A stretch of 64,000 bases of DNA. It comes from Lantana camara. Taxonomy: Eukaryota > Streptophyta > Magnoliopsida > Lamiales > Verbenaceae. Positions within the stretch are counted from its first letter, which is position 1, and the number at the start of each line of letters is the position of its first letter. Positions 1 through 12,435 of the stretch are shown piece by piece. The notes beneath the pieces are model-generated. The model did not search any database, was not told the DNA's origin, and saw only the letters and a program-made list of their open reading frames with translations. The DNA lies in assembly GCA_037501455.1 (NCBI GenBank), contig CM074863.1, forward strand, positions 9,296,001 through 9,360,000. The letters run 5' to 3'. The position numbers and the translations under genes are program-made.

Positions 1-291
1 ATGCTAGCTCGTTGCTCCTCAAAAGCGTGAGATTTGTTTTGGTTTGCTTGCATTTTGGTCGCAGATTTGCAAACAAGGGGTCTATTTCTGCGTGATACGT
101 AATCTTGGTAAATTTGGACGGAATGTTATTCAGATAGCTGAAAGACAAGGGATTTGACTTGGGAGTGTGCCAAAGGTGGGAAAAGCGAAAGGGGGTAATA
201 GGTGAATAGTGAAGTAGGACGAAAAAAGAAAAAATAGAAAAGAAATTAAACACGAAAATACAAAAAGAGCAGGTGAATTTGGAGAGGAACA
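1..291 (+). other. 5' flank and probable 5' UTR of the DnaJ gene
   Basis: The DNA before the ARG1-like start codon is purine-rich near the gene (roughly 180-275) and has no open frame joined to it. I see no convincing TATA box. It is probably 5' UTR plus proximal promoter, but the transcription start cannot be placed from sequence alone. Confidence 0.4.
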
Positions 292-3200
292 ATGGCGGGT
301 TCAAAAATGGAGGGTACCTCGGCACCAGCGCTGCGGAGAGACCCATATGAGGTACTTTCTGTGACCAGGGAATCTTCTGACCAAGAAATTAAGACTGCTT
401 ATAGAAAGCTTGCTCTCAAGTAAGTTTTTTATTTTTCTTCCTTTTTTTCTTATGCGTGGCCTTTGATTTGCCGCAGTATGTGTTGTTTGTTCATTTGTGG
501 TCTGTTTTAGAGGTCTGATCAGCCTTGTTGGTTGCGGTTTCTTCATGTTTATGTCTGGGATTATGTGGTTTTTTTTTTTTTTTTTTTTCAGTGGGACTAT
601 GCATGTTAGCCTCACTTTTTATAGTTCAGTTGGAGATTTTTAATTTTATTTTGTAGTTCGGTTATTATTGATGTGTCATTGTGAGGATTCAATGGATTTG
701 ATTAAGCTCTGTCTTGTTATTAAGCCATTTGATTATGAGGGAGTTGAGGGACATCAATCTGTAGACTGTAATTAAATTTTAAATATCAATTCAGCTATGG
801 GAGTAACATTTTGTTTCTAGAAAAAAGGCTTGATAATGATTCCTGTGAAAGGGCAAGTAATTTATTTAACTTAGCTATCTGGCTAAGAAAGAATAAAACG
901 CAGATGTCAGTTTGTTCTAGTAACAAAGAGTGTTTAAATTTGGGATGCTAAGTGTGTGATTTTGGACTTGAAAGATCATCACACACACATACACAATCCC
1001 GCTACCACCAACAGCTGCAGCAGACTTGATGTTTGGAAAGTTTTCGTGGAGTGATCGAGAATCCTGTCTATTGACAGGTACCATCCAGACAAGAATGCAA
1101 ACAATCCTGAAGCCTCAGAGCTCTTCAAGGAGGTTGCATATTCATATAGCATTTTATCAGATCCAGAGAAGAGGAGGCAGTATGATAGTTCAGGATTTGA
1201 GGTACTCAATGCCCTCTCTGTTCCTCAATTTTATTTTTTTTTTTTTTATAAGTGTTTCAACCCGTGACTTGGGATGATATGGAAAGAAGCTAAAGTTCCT
1301 GGTACTTCCACACTGTGAAATTACAGTATGGGCATTGAAATTGTTTACCGTAGGTCATATATTTTCTTTTTTTTTAACACCCCCCCCCCCCCCCCCCCGA
1401 AGTGGGATTCGAAAAGTTATCTTTTGTTTTATCTCAAAGTGGATATATCTGTCTCAATTGATTCATTCATAAAGATTCTGATGGAAAATCATTGGTAATG
1501 AGGGGATGAGAACATCAGTGTGATAATAATGGCTATGGTCTTTGTCCATAGTTATGGAGACCATGGTTAATCATCCCAGAAGTGACATTAGTACTGATTC
1601 TTAACTGCATTTCTGAGGTGGTATGCTTTTATTGCTCGGATGCTGTGATTAACTGGCAATTGTAGCAAATATGCGAACCTTAAGTATGATGCATTACCAT
1701 GTGAAAACACTGTGATGCTGATTTTTCTTAGGTTGTACGGAGTGGATTTCATTTTTGTTGAAATACAACTAGGGTCTAGGAATATTCAATTTGCTTTCCA
1801 CACAAAACTTTATTCTGGAGTTTCTACGTTTGCCTCTAGTTCCTAAAGAATCTTTTCCTTTTCAACTTTTGGAGCAATAATTGTTTCTTCTCAGCTTACC
1901 AAACTAGAGAATCAAGAAACATTTTAACATTATGAATTTGCAAGTACCCATGAATCCTCTTTGCTGCTGTTATACATGGGTGGTTTTCTGGACTTAGGGC
2001 TTATTTGTTGGTTGAGGCATATAGTTTTTTCTTCGTCCCATTCCTTGGGTTGAATAATCTGGCACCAGTCATATAATGACTGTCTATTTTTCAACATTGA
2101 TGCATTTGTGTTGGCACGTTACATAAGTTACTGATTAACTATCCACGTTTGAGAAACCTTAAATTGAAAGCATATTGCAAGGAGGATAGTTCTATTAAAT
2201 TTTATGCATATTTGTTTAATGGGGTGTGACTTGACATGTACATAGATTTTGACTCATCTCTTGTGTTTTGTTAACGCCTCAAATTACGGTTCTCGTTTGT
2301 AATTTATTTAAGTATGTATTTTAATTTTTTTGTTTCTATGATTAATGTCACAAGGCCCTGGATGCTGAAGGCATGGATATGGAGATTGATTTATCAAACC
2401 TTGGAACTGTCAACACGATGTTTGCGGCTTTATTCAGGTTTTGTTCTTTCTGAAAGATAGATCTTGCATTTATTGTGGTTAACATGTAAGTTCATGATTT
2501 ATATTTTTATGGACAGCAAATTGGGTGTGCCAATCAAGACTACAATTTCTGCTAATGTTCTTGAAGAGGCTTTGAATGGAACTGTAACTGTCAGACCTCT
2601 TCCAATTGGGACTTCAGTTAGTGGAAAGGTACATATCAGTCTTTCAGAAAGTATTAACTGGCCGCTTCTATGCTCTTGTTTCACTTAAGTTAATTTTGCT
2701 TTGATCTTGACTATTCATTTATAACCCAAAAACAGGTTGAAAAGCAATCTGCTCACTTCTTTGGTGTAACTATCAGTGAGGAACAAGCAGAGTCGGGTGT
2801 AGTAGTTAGAGTTACCTCAGCTGCACAAAGTAAATTTAAGGTGTTTATTCTGTTCCCCAACATTTAATATCTTGTATGCTATCTATCAAGGAGACCTCTT
2901 AGTTGTATCGGTGAACCCTTTTATTTGATGGAGTTACCTGAAGCCTACAGGGATCCTGTTCTTCCACCCCCTCTTTGATGCGCCATATTTTTAATATCAA
3001 TGTTGAACTGTAATAGGTGGCAAACAAACTTATTGGACCATCTTTTGCTTCCAGTTAAAAGAAATTTATGAAAAATGAATAAATAACAGTTCTGTTATTT
3101 TCGTTATTTGACATACAGATGTGTTGGCATGAATTTCACTAATGGTTTGTTATATGTTATTTTCAGCTCTTGTTCTTCGAACAAGATGCAAATGGGGGAT

Positions 3201-4760
3201 ACGGCTTGGCATTGCAGGTAATTTAGTTCATCACTGACTGCTATAATGAGTTTTGTGTCCAATTTGCTTCCTCATGCTTATTCACATAATTGGTCCAATG
3301 TTTCACTTTTTATGGTTACACAGTAAATTCTTCATGTGAAATTGGTTGAATGAATTCTACATCCTATAATCAAGCAGTATATCTCATTTTGCCAACTTGT
3401 TACTGCTGCCAAACATATACAGGAAGACAGTGAGAAGGCAGGCAAGGCCACATCAGCTGGAATGTACTTCTTGCATTTTCAAGTGTACAGAATGGATTCA
3501 ACCGTAAATGCGGTACATAACTTCTCCATTCCTCTAAACTGGGGAGGCTTATGACTCATTTGGTTATTTTTTGTTGAAAAATGTACTTTGGTGGTGTAGT
3601 TGGCAATGGCTAAGGACCCAGAAGCTGCTTTTTTCAAAAGACTGGAAGGCCTTCAACCTTGTGAGGTCTCAGAACTCAAAGCTGGCACTCACATATTTGC
3701 TGTTTATGGTTGGGAACCGTTGAAATGCTTATTATCTTGATTTTATGCCATTTAGATCTTAAATCATTGGAGTCTAATGTTTGGTCTGATTCCTGCAGGA
3801 GATAACTTTTTCAAACCTGCTACATATACAATTGAGGCTCTTTGTGCGAAGTCATATGAAGATACAACTCAAAAGCTCAAGGATATTGAAGCTCAGATTT
3901 TGAGGAAGAGAAATGAGCTACGGCAATTTGAGACAGAATATAGAAAGGTATGCTTCCCTATGCACTGCTTTCTTTGTTATTTATTGCATAGCAAGAGTTG
4001 CAGATATATTCCTCACTATGCAATCCCTTGTTCTGCTGCGTTTTCAGGCATTAGCACGTTTCCAAGAAGTGAACAATAGATATACTCAAGAAAAGCAGTC
4101 TGTAAGTTCATATTTTGTTGTTATTGGAATGTCCTTGCATTCATGCATTTTCCGGATCTTGGAGGTGCAGCTCTGGATTCACTTTTGTGAGTCAATGATC
4201 AACATATTTTTATCTTTCCTTTTGCTTTGCTCATTTATTAAGCTCTAGCTCTATAGTTTCATCCTATTTTACTTCAGTTTATAGCCATTTTTCTGCATTG
4301 ATTAGCAAAACCCCACTTCTCATTATAAACCTCAACATGAAAAGCTAGCATTTATTTAGGAAGATTTAGAGTTTAGATTCTAATTACTGATAAAATGATT
4401 ATTATGTCTAATCTGCATTTTAACATTTTGTTTTTCTACAATGAGCTGGCAATTGCTAGAGGCTGTGGGCTTGAAATGAGCTTGAGCTAATGTTGAGGTC
4501 TAATTCAATTCATCTGTCCTATGCTTGAACAGGTCGATGAGCTGCTAAAACAGAGAGATAACATCCACTCTTCTTTCACAGTGTCAAGGTCTATTTCTTT
4601 ATCAAGTGGGAGTGGACATTTTAGCAATGGAAGCAGCAGCAAAATTCCTGCTGAAGATTACAAATCCGAGAGTCCAGGTGGTGAAGAGGGCAGTTCAGAT
4701 TCGAAGTCTTCAAAGAAGAAATGGTTCAATCTTAACCTCAAAGGATCTGATAAAAAGTGA
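292..4760 (+). CDS. ARG1: ARG1-type DnaJ (J-domain) co-chaperone, 11 exons
   Basis: Exons: 292-419, 1078-1201, 2355-2437, 2517-2628, 2736-2840, 3167-3217, 3423-3512, 3600-3708, 3799-3947, 4048-4101, 4533-4760. They sum to 1233 nt, 410 residues, the length I recall for Arabidopsis ARG1/DNAJ15. All introns are GT-AG. A J domain lies at about residues 15-85 with the HPD motif at about 45-47, inside YHPDKN, which is needed to stimulate Hsp70. A conserved central region follows, then a coiled coil at about 275-345 (ending near RYTQEKQ) and a Ser/Lys-rich tail ending [11 protein letters not shown]. In Arabidopsis this family acts in gravity signalling in root and shoot statocytes as a membrane- and cytoskeleton-associated protein; that role here is inferred from homology. 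The start is the first ATG and gives the family N-terminus. Intron 2 holds a 19-base C run at 1380-1398. The gene looks intact. Confidence 0.95.
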
Positions 4761-7700
4761 AGCGTGTCAAAACGGTACTTGAGGTTTCTTCCTTGCTGCG
4801 TGTGTGAGATTTTCTGCGTGGTAGTGTTCCCTCTATACAAAGCTCACCTCTTATTATGGTGTCGGTGTTATTGGTAATTCGTCGGGGCTGTTCCTTATGG
4901 TTTGTGATACTATTGCTGTAAAATCCTGAAGAAATGTATTGAGGTTTGTGTAATTAGATTTCTATTCTTGGAGGTGTTCGACATTATGTCGGGTTGGGTT
5001 GGGATAGTTTGTAGTACAGTAGAAGAAAATCGATTCGATTAGTATTTGTTCTGATTTTGTTGTAACAGTAATTTTGTTTGTATACATTCTTACTTTTATC
5101 AGTTGTGCATTGGCCGAAGGGTGTGAAGTTATTCTTCTTGGGGCATAAAAGCTCATTAAATGCTTTAAGGGTGTGAAGGGCTTCATGATTTTATCTGATT
5201 CTTTAAAAAGTTGGGATTCGAAATCTATTCGTTAAAAGAAACACTTGGACTTAATTAAATGGAATTAATTAAAAAAAAAACTAAAAAGAACCCTTTATTT
5301 ATTTTTCCATTTCATTATTTTTTTTATATTTATTTGTAAATATGGCCCGCAATTTGCATTCATGGGAACTCTGAACAACTGAGCGCTCTTGAAAGCTTAG
5401 GAAGACTGATACCCAATAAATTGATCAAACTAATCATTATATTATTACCATTATCTTATACGACTTCCAGAGCCTATGCTCAGGCCTAATACGTCCATGC
5501 CACATATTCTTTAATTGACTTCATTACAATATGGTACGATAATACATTGTCAGTGTCGGCCTTTCTAATATATCATAAAACTGCCCAAAAATAGCGGCAC
5601 AATGACAGGAGACCTACTTACATAGCTTAATCTACCACCTAATTGAATTTCAAAAATGGGTTTACAAAATAGACCAGAAAAACCGGCATCTTAGGTTATC
5701 TGTTCTTGGACATGTACAGACATAGTTTAGCCTTAATAGGATGACCCAATGCAGAGCAAATATTCATTTCAAACTACATTAATGTTCTTTTGTTGGGGCA
5801 GTACTTCTTGTCTTGGCGTTAGTTGAGTTACTCTAAGCCATTTGTTGTTTGTTTATATGTTGAAATAAATTGCATCCCACTTGCATTCTTCTATGGCCCA
5901 AGAGTCGTCGAGTGCCTCCAAAGCTTGAAAAGATTGTTTAATGTTTATCTTTCTAAGGGTCTTTTCTTAAAGGAGAAAAGCTCATCATCATGTCCTGAGA
6001 TGTCTTTTAATAAGAAAAGATTTAACTCTTCCTCCGAAACCTAGTCCTGCACATGTATATGTTTCACACACATACACAGTATAACAAGTTATTTTATTTG
6101 ATGATTAGTTCGATTCTTTAATTCGTTTAAGTACGTACCATTTGTGAATCTGTTGATTAATTAACGGACGAAATGCATCTTCAAACCCCATTATGCATTT
6201 TATTATAAGGTAATACATAAGGGTATTTAGGACCAAAAGAAAAATACATAAGGGTATCTCTCTAATTAAATTTTGATTGGTAAAAGTTCAAAAAAAAAAA
6301 AAAAAAAAGAAAGAAAATCTTGATTGGTAATTTGTATCATGGTTTATCTGTCAAATTAATTACCCTTCTCAAATTCAGTTTGGGTTTAGCCTTTAGGTAT
6401 AGCTTTTTTTTTTTTTTCGTGGAAACATTTAGGTATAGCTAAAGCATGTATTGCAAGCCTTTAATTTTCATTTAAACCTAACATATTTCAGGAAACTAAA
6501 TTTTCCAACAAACACAAAACGTTCATCTCATCGTTATACTTGTTTGCCGGAATACTTTATATGTATATTTCCTCATATATCATACTTGGCCAAATATATC
6601 GACCATGATGATATTTCTTCTTAAATCACATATATAAACTTCCCAATTAGCTTAATTAGGGGAGCATCTGATTTAATTAATCCCATGACATGTGCATGTG
6701 TTCCCCAACTAATGTCTTCGCAATTAACATGTTATGTGGTGCTTATGTTGCCGTCTAAATGTCCACTTTTTTGGCAACCCAAAGCACATTTAATTTGTCT
6801 TATTGTTTGACCAATTCCCTCTTAACCTAAATCTCTCAATTCACGGGACTTCCTATTAAGCTTACTTTAATTAATGTATTTCTCAAAGCTTCAAATGGGC
6901 TAATGGAGTTAATTATATATCAAGATAACTTAAAATATAGTACACATTCTAGACTGTAATCTGGACTTAGCTACGCTTCATAATTAATTAGAGTACTACT
7001 AAACAAGTACTTAACTGTTTAATTATTGACATGTGTATTTAACTACAAGTATGTGGGGAGAGATATTGTCACTTCACATGACTTAAAGCTAACTCCACCA
7101 AACCTACAACTTTTTAATTTGTATTTAAAATGAAGTAGGTGCCATCACTTGGAATACATGGAGGGACTTATTTGAGTCACCACTACACAGCTTACATTAC
7201 TTCATTATTCTTTGATAATGTCCAAAAAATGGGATCACATCTTGGAAACTAAGCCATCCCAAAATTAATATTGTCCAATTATATTTAGTTTTTTTATGTC
7301 TAATTAACTGTAAAGCATGTTTATGATATTGCCGAATTATATAATTAATATAATAAGTTCATCATTAGAAGACATTTTTATGTATCCCATTTATCTGAAT
7401 TCCGGTTAGATCATATAATTTTTTCTTACTAATTAATGACAAGTGTATTTTCATAAATTTTATTACGAGACTTTTAATTAAATTAATATAACTTCGAACC
7501 GGTAATCTACGCAATCGGTTGGTAAGTAGGTTCATCCTGGCTAGATGATAAGGGGCAATCATGAATCATCCTTTTCTTCTTTATGCAAAAATCCCTTTTG
7601 GATCCTCCAAAGTCATGGCTTAAAAAAGCGAGCCAAGGCGATTAGAAAGTTAATGGATGTGTTGTTTTATGATGGGATCATGTCTGAAATAATCTTGTTG

Positions 7701-9854
7701 GATACTTGATTTACTAACCTCTCATTGGCTTAGAATTGTCTTAAATCTTGATAAACACATTTGTGTGGGCCACCACTGCGATTTGGGCAATCTGAAAATG
7801 ATAATTATTTGGCATCAATTCAATCAACGCCAAAAGAAGCATGATTAAGGTCCTTAATCAATACCATTTTATATTCGGTGGTGGAGAACATTAACAACAC
7901 AACAAGAAAATTAAAGCCCCGCCTAATTAATTCATCAATTAAGTACATTGGAAGATTAATCAACGAGCTTAAGCAAAAGTTGATCCAACAAGCTACAACA
8001 AGAGATTATTGTGCTTGTGGCCCCAATAGTACTCAAATCAATGGAAGGAACACATATATATCACCAACATATATAGAAAATTAAAACATCGACTTTTAAT
8101 TCTAAATAATGCATATTAAGACATCTAATTTTAATTTTCTTTACACTTACTAAACGGGATGTAATTATTACTGAATAATTGTGAATAATTAGAAAAGATA
8201 AATAAATTAGGTCCCTTATTTAAATTAGCTATCGAGAGACCAAATGTGTGAGGAATCACATGTTATTTCCCTACTAGAATGGAGTGGCCATGTGCTTAAA
8301 ACTAAAGAATTTATGTAGCTCCTCTGACAATCTTTGTCCTAAGTATATCACTAAACATTATTAAATGTCGAGAGAATTTTGGTTGGGCCAATCAGGAGTT
8401 GCTTTGCATTATAAAAATGTATGTGTACATTATAGGGTTTCTAGGTTAGTTCAGCCACTTTCCTTTTGAATTATAACAAGAAAACGAGAGTATATAGCCA
8501 ACCTACTCTATTCATGATTCATGGAATTCAAATCAATGACAAGATTCTATCCATGTTGGAGACACAAATACATAAGTTAAGAAAGACTATAAGTTTCTAA
8601 TTTTAAAATTATGCCTATATATGTAGTACTAATGGTGAAATTAGAAGGTTTTCAACTATTCATTAATCCTTCTATTATGAAAAAGTGACATCATTATTTC
8701 GAGATATCGGCTCTGTAACTGAATTCTATATAGGTAATTAGTGCAACTTTTATTCATCATCCATTCAGAGTTGATTTAGCCGTTTCTTCCAAGTTTACTA
8801 AACAACTTAACTTGTACAACACAAAATATGTACTTCAAAACTTAATTAAAACTATACTTTAGATGATCAAATTGAGAGGGTAATAGTATAAAAATATTGC
8901 ATAATGGTTATACATAATGCCAAACCAACTTCTTGAAAAAGTGATAGGGTCCCTAATCAATGATCATTGGATCCATGTTTTCGAAAAGCCAAATGAATGC
9001 AGATATGTCATAATGGGATAATCTAATCTACTGATTCCTAAATCTATTACCATTAGGGCTTCAAATATATATCGCTAGGTCCCACGAATATATATGGTAC
9101 ATGAATATAGCAAATATAGGTCTTTCTTGCAATTTCGGGATGGAACTTGCTAAGCTGTCTTTGGTCAAATTAATCACAACTTAACAATCAAATTAAAACA
9201 GCTTATAGATTCTAGCTTTTTGTGATTGATTGTGAGTGTTTGTGTTTGTGTTCAAACCATAACGCGCTTTAGTAATTTGGTTATAGTTAATTAGAAATGT
9301 TAGATGAGTGTGTTTCTTTATCTTATTTGAGCCAAATATAGCAAAATAGACAACTTTGATGTGGAGTTTTGATTGGTTGAAAGTTGAAAGTTGTGAAGTT
9401 TTTGAAATTATTAGGATGTATTATTTGAGGCATTTAAAACCGTGGGATCATGATTAGGGTATGATTATGAAAATTAATGCATATTACGTTCTATAATTTA
9501 ATAACGGATAATGACCTCCGACTATTCCACCTAATTCGCTTTTATTATAGTATAGATGGCCAAGAAAACTGAAGGGTCTTGAAACTTAGCTTTAAACATT
9601 CAAATTTCCAATATTCCTAAAACTATACATCCCCAAAAACCCGAATTAAAATCTTCGAAATTCAGATCAAGTGCCAAACACTCCCTAAATCACGGTAAAC
9701 CAATTTGATTGACTTTTCCCACAATAGCCATCATGATTACGAAAACCATTTGGGATTAATTTCATAAAAAAAATTGACTATATATATATATATATGAATA
9801 CAATAGATCTATGCATCGTAGGTAGGAATCCAAGGATGGAAAAGACAAGGAGCT
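4761..9854. other. Intergenic spacer, no recognised gene
   Basis: About 5 kb of AT-rich DNA with only short, low-complexity open frames on either strand. The first few hundred bases are presumably the 3' UTR and terminator region of the DnaJ gene. I see A/T homopolymers (near 6292-6309 and 6403-6417) and a TA repeat near 9779-9795, but no tRNA, terminal inverted repeats or protein similarity that I recognise. Confidence 0.5.
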
Positions 9855-9857
9855 TTA

Positions 9858-9873
9858 GGCCACGTTTACTTTT
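9858..9873 (+). repeat. Left terminal inverted repeat of the PIF/Harbinger-type element
   Basis: Sixteen bases pairing with 11836-11851 with one mismatch; TTA lies immediately outside. Confidence 0.8.
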
Positions 9874-10188
9874 GCCGTTTAGGCATGTCTGGACCCTTAA
9901 ACATGTAATCTCGGCCGTTTACCTCGCAAGTGTTGAGGCCTGGGTGATAAGGCAAAGCCCGTATGTACGTCGTGATATTGGGAATGATATATCACACGCA
10001 ATTTTGGCGTGTTTGATTTATCACGCCTATGACATGTCGGCACCAATTACGAAATTATCCAACAAATGACTTTATTTACATAAAATGCCACTGACAAACT
10101 TCCTTCCCTTTTCTCTGGGAAGAGAAATCGGAAGGGCATAGCGACGTCGGCGACAGAAAGGCAAGCGTTGTCTCTGACGGCGACGGTG

Positions 10189-10315
10189 ATGCTTGAGGTG
10201 GATCCGATGCTTGAAGATCTGAGCGTGAAGAAGCAGGGTTTCAGGCGGAACGTGGAGTCTCGTTCGCGGCGGAGCTGAAGGAGATGCGCTCGCCTCTCAG
10301 GAGCAGTTCCTTTCC
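10189..10315 (+). pseudogene. Captured fragment of a NEAP-like nuclear-envelope coiled-coil gene
   Basis: Starting at an ATG, the frame reads through DPMLEDLSVKKQGFRRNV, very close to the N-terminus of plant nuclear envelope-associated (NEAP) coiled-coil proteins as I remember them. After a frame change it continues as AAELKEMRS, then a third frame gives SQEQF, the order expected in that family. The match therefore continues through at least two small frame disruptions. The rest of the gene is absent. The strand is the same as the other fragments in the element. Identification is from memory of the family and should be confirmed by a translated search. Confidence 0.65.
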
Positions 10316-10384
10316 GGCTAATCTCGAACTACAGAGGACGGTGAAAAAACTTTTGGTTAGTTTTGTAGAGTAACTGCATCAAGA

Positions 10385-10460
10385 ATGTCTCACCAAAAGT
10401 TTAAGCACCCTAGACATGTATCTACCAAGAAAAATGGCCAACCGTCATAGAGGAGAAGTT
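10385..10460 (+). pseudogene. Captured 5' fragment of a ribosomal protein L3 gene
   Basis: The frame opens MSHQKFKHPRHVS, matching the very conserved start of cytosolic ribosomal protein L3 (family MSHRKFEHPRHGS). About a dozen bases that would encode the next residues appear deleted. The match resumes in another frame as PRKMANRHRGEV, against family PRKRANRHRGKV. Only about 25 codons are present, with the initiator codon but no later exons. It cannot make L3. It lies about 70 bp from the NEAP-like fragment, consistent with independent capture by the same transposon. Confidence 0.75.
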
Positions 10461-11222
10461 TTGTTTACGACTATAATCCAATTGGTGGTTCATGGTTGTT
10501 GAGTTGTTAGAGATCAATCCCTTATTGGTAAGAATTTTTGCAGCTTTGTTTAGTCACAAATTTGAATTTTCTGTTGCTCAAGGTTATGATATGTTAATGC
10601 ATCTACTTCCAATAGAAATCTTGTAAGTGGTATGTTATTGAAGATTTGCTGGTAATCAAGTCAACTGGTCTAAGGATGATTGGCATTCTTCCCACATCAA
10701 TGTAATTTGATTTTTCAAAACATAGTTATGTCTTTTGGATTAGTGTCCAACTGTCCTTGTATGTAGTTTTGTGAAGCTAATTTTGTCTAGTTAGTTGATA
10801 TTTTGTATTTTCTTTTATCAACATATGCAGAATTTACCATTACAATTTTTCTAGTTCACCAGTCTTGTTCCTAAATTGGCATTTCACTTGTATTTACCAT
10901 TATGATTTTTCTTGTTCATCAGTCTTGTTGCTCAATCTAGGTCAAAATGATTCCTTTGTCCTCTTTTCATTTTTCACCAGTTACAATGGCAAATTTGTAT
11001 CAGTAAAGGTGTTGATTTACTAGTCTTTGTGATGGGATGATCAGATAAATTTTTTGAGTTTCACACTCCTTAATCCAGTTCAGCTATTCCAAGATCCTGA
11101 AAGCGAGAAGAAATTTTTCTAGAGCTATACAAAATTATTTGTTTGAACTCCCATGAGAAAAACCGGCCTACAAAAATAATGTTATTTCCTTTCTTCTTTC
11201 TGGGTTCTGAAATTATTTTATT

Positions 11223-11429
11223 GTGATGATAGGTAGACTTCTGGAGAGAGGAGCATTGAGTTGTGTGTTTAGAGGAAGAGTGGGATTTCTGGGAACTGCA
11301 ATTACAATAAAAAAGCTGGATAAAGAAGATGAGGAATCATGGAAGTCATTTTGTATGAAAGTTGAAACTGATAATTTCTACTTCTCTGCATCATCCTCAC
11401 ATAGTTCCCCTAATGGGATTCTGCATTAA
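11223..11429 (+). pseudogene. Captured fragment of a protein-kinase N-lobe
   Basis: A 68-residue frame contains LLERGALSCVFRGRV followed by ITIKKLDKEDEES, which resembles the glycine-rich loop and the beta-3 lysine strand of a plant receptor-like or cytoplasmic kinase. No catalytic loop or C-lobe follows; the frame ends in unrelated sequence before the right end of the element. This looks like one or two exons of a kinase gene captured by the transposon. The exact kinase subfamily is uncertain. Confidence 0.55.
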
Positions 11430-11835
11430 AGGCAATGCTTCAATAGGACTTGATTTGTGTATAAAAATATGTTTGGACTAGAACACCAATCATTTGCCTT
11501 AAAAAAAAAAAAAAAGGAACACCAATCATTTTAACATATTTACTATTCTTTTTTTTTTTTTTTTGCCTGGATACTTATCAGGATCCAGTAATGGCATATA
11601 TTAATCGTCATGTTTAAAATATATATATATTAATTTCAAGTCGGGCATTTATTTTAAAATGAGTGGGATTAAGGGTATTAAGGTAAATTGATCAAAAACA
11701 TGCCTAATCAACACTTAAAAGTAAACACCAACTTCAAATATAACACATAAAAACATGAATCAAATTTAAGAAGTAAACATGTGTCTGTGATAGATCACAA
11801 ACATGCAATATCACAACATGCAATAACATGTCATG

Positions 11836-11851
11836 AAAAGTAAACGAGGCC
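11836..11851 (-). repeat. Right terminal inverted repeat of the PIF/Harbinger-type element
   Basis: Sixteen bases pairing with 9858-9873; followed by TTA at 11852-11854. Confidence 0.8.
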
Positions 11852-11854
11852 TTA

Positions 11855-12347
11855 AGGCTAAATCAAATCATGCATGGATGATTATGTCCTCTTAAATAAG
11901 TTTTAATTAATTTAATTACATGATGATATGATGTAGTTAGTAAGATTCGGGGAGATCTTTCCGATTGAAAGCATAGCTTAAACAATATAGATTTCAACGT
12001 CAATCACGCAAACATCCTAAACAATAATTCATCATCACCACGCAATGTCTAATGGTGGGCTCCCCCATCTCACTTGCAACACCTGATCGATCAACTTTCA
12101 TTTTATTTTTGAAAAAACTATACACATATGCATACAAATTCTGTATGTATATGCCTTATTTAGCATCTAATTACACACATATAATATATATATATATGTG
12201 TCGAGTAAATTACGGATCTGTCCTTTTGGGGGCAGACAGAATAATAATATTTTCTTGTGCAATATTAATGTAGGGCTAGCTGAAGTCAAAACTAATAACT
12301 TATATACCGATGTGTATATGCATACATGGAAATGTAATTAAATTTAA
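11855..12347. other. Spacer between two transposons
   Basis: AT-rich DNA with a short TA repeat near 12186-12197. The last nine bases (12339-12347, TAAATTTAA) are the target duplication of MULE-1. I see no gene. Confidence 0.5.
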
Positions 12348-12435
12348 GGGAAATTTACATCTAGATACCCTCTATTTATGCGTAATTACAACGCAGGACC
12401 TATACTTTCGTTTTTTACATATTACTCCCTGTAAG
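12348..12435 (+). repeat. MULE-1 left terminal inverted repeat
   Basis: 88 bases that pair with 30230-30317 with one visible mismatch (near base 47 of the repeat). The similarity stops sharply after CCCTGTAAG. Confidence 0.9.

Larger units (their letters stand above)
9858..11851. mobile_element. Non-autonomous PIF/Harbinger-type element carrying gene fragments (Pack-type)
   Basis: The ends are inverted repeats: GGCCACGTTTACTTTT at 9858-9873, and the complement of GGCCTCGTTTACTTTT at 11836-11851, with one mismatch in 16. Each end is flanked by TTA (9855-9857 and 11852-11854), the 3-bp target duplication typical of PIF/Harbinger elements, whose ends also typically start GG. No transposase or Myb-like frame is visible, so the 1994-bp element is non-autonomous. 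Its interior holds recognisable but broken pieces of at least three unrelated genes, described separately. A roughly 60-bp stretch near 10830-10940 is imperfectly duplicated in tandem. Superfamily assignment rests on termini and target duplication only. Confidence 0.8.

Noticed and set aside
301..615. Minus-strand frame over exon 1 and intron 1 of the DnaJ gene
   Set aside because: Made of poly-T/poly-A translation (Lys runs) and overlaps a confident exon on the other strand.
1380..1398. 19-base C run in a DnaJ intron as a structural (i-motif or G-quadruplex) element
   Set aside because: A single homopolymer beside a poly-T run is more simply a slippage-prone tract or sequencing uncertainty; no repeated G-tract arrangement supports a regulatory role.
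9794..10069. A 91-residue frame over the left end of the PIF/Harbinger-type element
   Set aside because: It starts outside the element and crosses the target duplication and terminal repeat, so it is fortuitous.
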